From Phycisphaerae bacterium (GTDB lineage: Bacteria; Planctomycetota; Phycisphaerae; Phycisphaerales; SM1A02), in NCBI GenBank assembly GCA_002690755.1, contig NZFT01000006.1, positions 1,583 through 9,856 on the forward strand: 8,274 nucleotides of DNA, written 5' to 3'. The notes under the pieces are model-generated. The model did no database searches. It was not told where the DNA came from and saw only the letters and a list, made by a program, of their open reading frames with translations. Below, piece by piece: positions 5,632 through 8,274 of the stretch (position 1 is its first letter; each line of letters opens with the position of its first letter). The position numbers and the translations under genes are program-made.

Positions 5632-7934
5632 CAGACGCCCCCCCTCATCCAGACCCAGATGATCCAGGCGAGCACCAGCGCCACGCCGCCCGCCATCGAG
5701 GTCGCGTAGCCCTGCAGCTTGCCGTTGTAGAGCGGCTGGAAGAGCGAGGCGGCGATCTTCGGAATGCGGGCGGTGCCGTTCACGCCGATGCCGTCGACGA
5801 AGATGCGGTCGAACATGTAGAGGGCCTGGCTCGCGATCCAGAGCGGGAAGCGGATCGTCGCGATGTAGATCTCGTCGACGTACCACTTGTTTTCCATGGC
5901 CTTCGGAAGCCAGGCGATCCAGCCTCGCTGCATCAGCCACGCACGAAGGTCATCGGCGGCCCGGCGGTTCGCACAGTGCAGCCACCACGCGATCGACAGT
6001 CCGATCAGCCCGACCGTGCCGCTCACGAAGTACATCGCGGTGTGCGGGTCGGCGCCGAAGAGGGTGGGGTTCGTTCCCGCGGGCCACAGCTGCAGTCCGG
6101 TGCCCGCGCTCGAATGCATGATCGCGTTCTTCACCCAGCCCTGGGTGCCCCAGACGTCGGCGGAGATGAAGTAGCCCGCGGCGAGCCAGATCGCGCCGGC
6201 GGCGAGGATCATCAGGACCAGATTGATTCGCGGTCCCGGCGCGTGGGGGTGGAAGTCGTGGTCTTCGCCATGCCCGCCATGGCCATCATGATCGACATGA
6301 CCGACATGACCGACATGATCACCATGCTCGAGATGCTCATCCTGATCGTCGTGGTGATCATCGTGCCCGCCGTGGCCGTGGGCCTCGTCGGGCTTGTAGT
6401 GGGTCGGGCCGGTGAAGACCCGGAACCACACCCGGAAGGTGTAGTAGGCGGTGAGGCCGGCGGTGATGATGCCGATCCAGCCGAGGATCCGGAATCCGGC
6501 GCCGTCGGCGATGAAGGCCTGGGCGAGGATCTCGTCCTTCGAGAAGTAGCCCGCGGTGCCGGGGACGCCGGCGAGCCACAGGCTGCCGATCAGCATCGTC
6601 CAGCAGACGACCTTCCATCCCTTGACGCGACGCAGTCCGCCGAGCTTGCGAAGGTCGAGCTGGCCGCCGAAGCCGTGCATCACCGCACCGCAGCAGAGGA
6701 ACAGCAGGGCCTTGAAGAAGGCGTGGGTGAGCACGTGGTAGCAGGCGCCGAAACTGGTCAGCACGCCGAGGCCCATGAACATGTAGCCCAGCTGCGAGAC
6801 CGTCGAGTACGCCATGACCCGTTTGATGTCGTACTGGGCCATGCCGATCGTCGCCGCGAGCAGGGCGGTCAGACCGCCGATCCACGCGACCGCCTCGAGG
6901 GCGTGGCCCCCGTCGGCCTTGTTCATCAGGAAGAACGGCATCATCCGGGCGATCAGGTAGATCCCGGCGGTGACCATCGTCGCGGCGTGGATGAGGGCGG
7001 AGACCGGGGTCGGGCCTTCCATGGCGTCCGGCAGCCAGACGTAGAGCGGAAGCTGGGCGGATTTGCCGAAGGCACCGAGCATGAGGCACCAGGGAATGAG
7101 CGTCGCGGCCCATCCGCCGTACTGGCCGGCGCCGGCGTCGCCGGCTTCGAGGGCGACGAACAGGGTGGCGTAGTCGAGGCTGCCGTACTCGAGCCAGATC
7201 AGATAGACGCCGAGCGCGAGGCCCAGGTCGCCGATCCGGTTCATGATGAAGGCCTTCTTGGCCGCCGCCACCGCTTCGGGCTTCTTGTAGTAGTAGCCGA
7301 TGAGCAGGTAGCTGGCGAGACCGACGCCTTCCCAGCCGAGGTAGAGCAGGACGAGGTTCTCGCCGAGCACCAGGGCGGTCATCGCGAACAGGAAGATGCT
7401 GACGCCGGCGAAGAACCGGCAGTAGCCGGTGCCCTTGTCCTCTTCCATATACTCGCTCGCGTAGAACGCGATCATCGTGCCCAGGAAGGTGACGAAGAGA
7501 ATCCAGTACGCGGAGAGGCCGTCGAGATACAGCGCGAAGTTCGCCCGCAGCCCGTGCCACTTGTCACCCGCCTCCCCCGAACCGCTCGACCAGGAGAGGT
7601 CGATCCAGTCGAAGAGGTGAACCACCACCGGCCGCGTGAAGTCGAGCTTCGAGACGGTGATCACGGCGATCACGAACGAGCCCGCGAGGGCGCCCACCGT
7701 CGTCCAGGCGGGAAGGCGGCTCTTCACGCCGAGGGCGGCGTAGATGCCGCAGAGGATCGCACTGATGACCGGGAGCCAGATCATCCACGCCGCGAGGGCG
7801 AAGGATTGCTCGTCGACCACCGGCGGAATGGCGTGCTGGAAACCGAAGGGTTCACCCGCGGGATATCCGTGACCCCCGTCACCGCCCGCCGCGGCGAGGG
7901 TCGCGAACGCGGTATGTGCGACCGCACTCAGCAT
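5631..7934 (-). CDS. nuoL: NADH-quinone oxidoreductase subunit L with histidine-rich loop
   Basis: This is the distal proton-pumping subunit of Complex I. At 767 residues it is longer than the usual ~610-650. The ATG at 7934 overlaps the end of nuoK by 7 nt and has GGAG 8 nt upstream. Conserved features are Glu202 in LGWEGVGLASYLLIG, Lys291 in GAFGKSAQLPLYVWLPDAMEGPTPVSALIHAA, LAYST-type motif VMAYSTVSQLGYM at ~373-385, Lys408 in THAFFKALLFL, Lys466-Asp467 in YFSKDEIL and the C-terminal ENKWYVDEIY (681-690), which begins the lateral-helix region. The extra length comes from a ~48-residue N-terminal extension before the first clear membrane helix and from a His/Asp/Gly-rich insertion at 519-564 (16 His in 46 residues). 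That insertion lies in a hydrophilic loop where many NuoL proteins carry a much shorter His-containing stretch. Confidence 0.96.
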   Translation of the reverse strand: MLSAVAHTAFATLAAAGGDGGHGYPAGEPFGFQHAIPPVVDEQSFALAAWMIWLPVISAILCGIYAALGVKSRLPAWTTVGALAGSFVIAVITVSKLDFTRPVVVHLFDWIDLSWSSGSGEAGDKWHGLRANFALYLDGLSAYWILFVTFLGTMIAFYASEYMEEDKGTGYCRFFAGVSIFLFAMTALVLGENLVLLYLGWEGVGLASYLLIGYYYKKPEAVAAAKKAFIMNRIGDLGLALGVYLIWLEYGSLDYATLFVALEAGDAGAGQYGGWAATLIPWCLMLGAFGKSAQLPLYVWLPDAMEGPTPVSALIHAATMVTAGIYLIARMMPFFLMNKADGGHALEAVAWIGGLTALLAATIGMAQYDIKRVMAYSTVSQLGYMFMGLGVLTSFGACYHVLTHAFFKALLFLCCGAVMHGFGGQLDLRKLGGLRRVKGWKVVCWTMLIGSLWLAGVPGTAGYFSKDEILAQAFIADGAGFRILGWIGIITAGLTAYYTFRVWFRVFTGPTHYKPDEAHGHGGHDDHHDDQDEHLEHGDHVGHVGHVDHDGHGGHGEDHDFHPHAPGPRINLVLMILAAGAIWLAAGYFISADVWGTQGWVKNAIMHSSAGTGLQLWPAGTNPTLFGADPHTAMYFVSGTVGLIGLSIAWWLHCANRRAADDLRAWLMQRGWIAWLPKAMENKWYVDEIYIATIRFPLWIASQALYMFDRIFVDGIGVNGTARIPKIAASLFQPLYNGKLQGYATSMAGGVALVLAWIIWVWMRGGV
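6243..6380 (-). repeat. Histidine-rich low-complexity insert in nuoL, including a 9-bp tandem repeat
   Basis: This is the in-frame segment coding residues 519-564 of NuoL, with 16 His plus many Asp, Glu and Gly residues and stretches of H-x-x periodicity (GDHVGHVGHVDHDGH). At the DNA level the core is a 9-bp tandem repeat on the plus strand: GACATGACC at 6294-6302 and 6303-6311, then GACATGATC at 6312-6320. Replication slippage therefore probably expanded the loop. The frame is preserved throughout. Confidence 0.85.
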
Positions 7935-8248
7935 TCCTTGAGCTCCGCCCAGGCTTCGGCGTCAAGCGTCGGCTTGCGTCGGTAGAGGAGAACCACGAGT
8001 CCGAGCGCCAGTGCGGCTTCCGCCGCGGCGACGGTCAGGATGAAGATCACGAAGACCTGGCCTTCGGGGTTCAGGTGCATCCGGCCGAACGCGATCATCG
8101 CGATCGCGGAGGCTTGGAACATCAGTTCGGTGCACAGGAACATGAGAATCATGTTCCGGCGGGTGAGGAATCCCACCATCCCGACCGCGAACATGACGGC
8201 GCTGGTGAGCAGCACGATCTGGACCGTTCCGGTCGCGACCGGAAGCAT
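7928..8248 (-). CDS. nuoK: NADH-quinone oxidoreductase subunit K
   Basis: This small three-helix subunit of the Complex I membrane arm contributes to the half-channels beside the antiporter-like subunits. It is 106 residues from the ATG at 8248, close to the usual ~100. Glu41 (FLCTELMFQASAIA) and Glu77 (AAAEAALALGLVVLLYRR) are 36 residues apart, the same spacing as the two functional membrane Glu residues of the family. The RRN motif after the first helix (30-32) and the GQVFVIFILTVAAAE segment are also typical. No Shine-Dalgarno sequence is evident, and the frame is open to the right edge, so a start up to eight codons earlier is possible. Translation may be coupled to nuoJ, expected just upstream outside the window. 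The 3' end overlaps nuoL by 7 nt. Confidence 0.95.
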   Translation of the reverse strand: MLPVATGTVQIVLLTSAVMFAVGMVGFLTRRNMILMFLCTELMFQASAIAMIAFGRMHLNPEGQVFVIFILTVAAAEAALALGLVVLLYRRKPTLDAEAWAELKEC

Positions 8249-8274
8249 GGTCGTCGCGGCGTCGGACTGGGCGA

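Noticed and set aside
3793..5709. Long plus-strand open frame (638 codons) opposite nuoM
   Set aside because: Same reasoning: a charged, domain-free antisense translation over nuoM, created by high GC and few stop codons.
5976..7985. Long plus-strand open frame (669 codons) opposite nuoL
   Set aside because: Antisense shadow of nuoL. Its odd Met/Ile/Asp repeat is just the complement of the His-rich insert.

Overview
The window looks like chromosomal DNA of a high-GC planctomycete, most likely of the Phycisphaerae. Three things point that way: a secreted enzyme ending in two dockerin-like D-x-D-G-D-G repeats, a secreted protein with a PEP-CTERM-like tail (VPGLGG, then a hydrophobic stretch and an Arg cluster), and Complex I genes with GC-rich codons and planctomycete-style extensions. 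The lineage is inferred from these signatures; no marker gene is present to prove it.

Right half (about 2316-8248, minus strand): the distal end of a respiratory Complex I (NADH:quinone oxidoreductase) operon in the canonical order nuoK-nuoL-nuoM-nuoN. The genes overlap or are separated by 4 nt at most. They encode the small antiporter-like subunit and the three large proton-pumping subunits. All the key membrane Glu and Lys residues I checked are present. NuoL carries a striking His/Asp-rich loop (16 His in 46 residues). The operon continues upstream beyond the right edge, where nuoJ would be expected.

Middle (1381-2308, minus strand): 52 bp after nuoN is an intact tRNA-Arg(ACG) with a plausible promoter of its own. 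Next come two small same-strand genes with identical Shine-Dalgarno geometry: an unrecognised 46-aa peptide and a 104-aa RiPP precursor. The precursor has a nitrile-hydratase-like leader (NHLP), a Gly-Gly cleavage site and a 23-residue core containing two Cys. Beyond them lies a 43-nt copy of the 3' half of the tRNA-Arg (40 of 43 identical). The two peptide genes are therefore bracketed by direct repeats of a tRNA 3' end, the arrangement left by integration into a tRNA gene, although no integrase is present. This small cassette is the most interesting part of the window, because a RiPP precursor sits here with no modifying enzyme or exporter nearby.

Left end (1-1243): the C-terminal end of a secreted endonuclease/exonuclease/phosphatase-family protein with a dockerin-like tail (plus strand) converges on a PEP-CTERM-like secreted protein (minus strand). 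A strong hairpin terminator lies between them. The remaining gene-free stretches are short: 315-535 holds the terminator, 1244-1504 holds the tRNA fragment and presumably a promoter, and 2020-2190 is the leader of the peptide genes.
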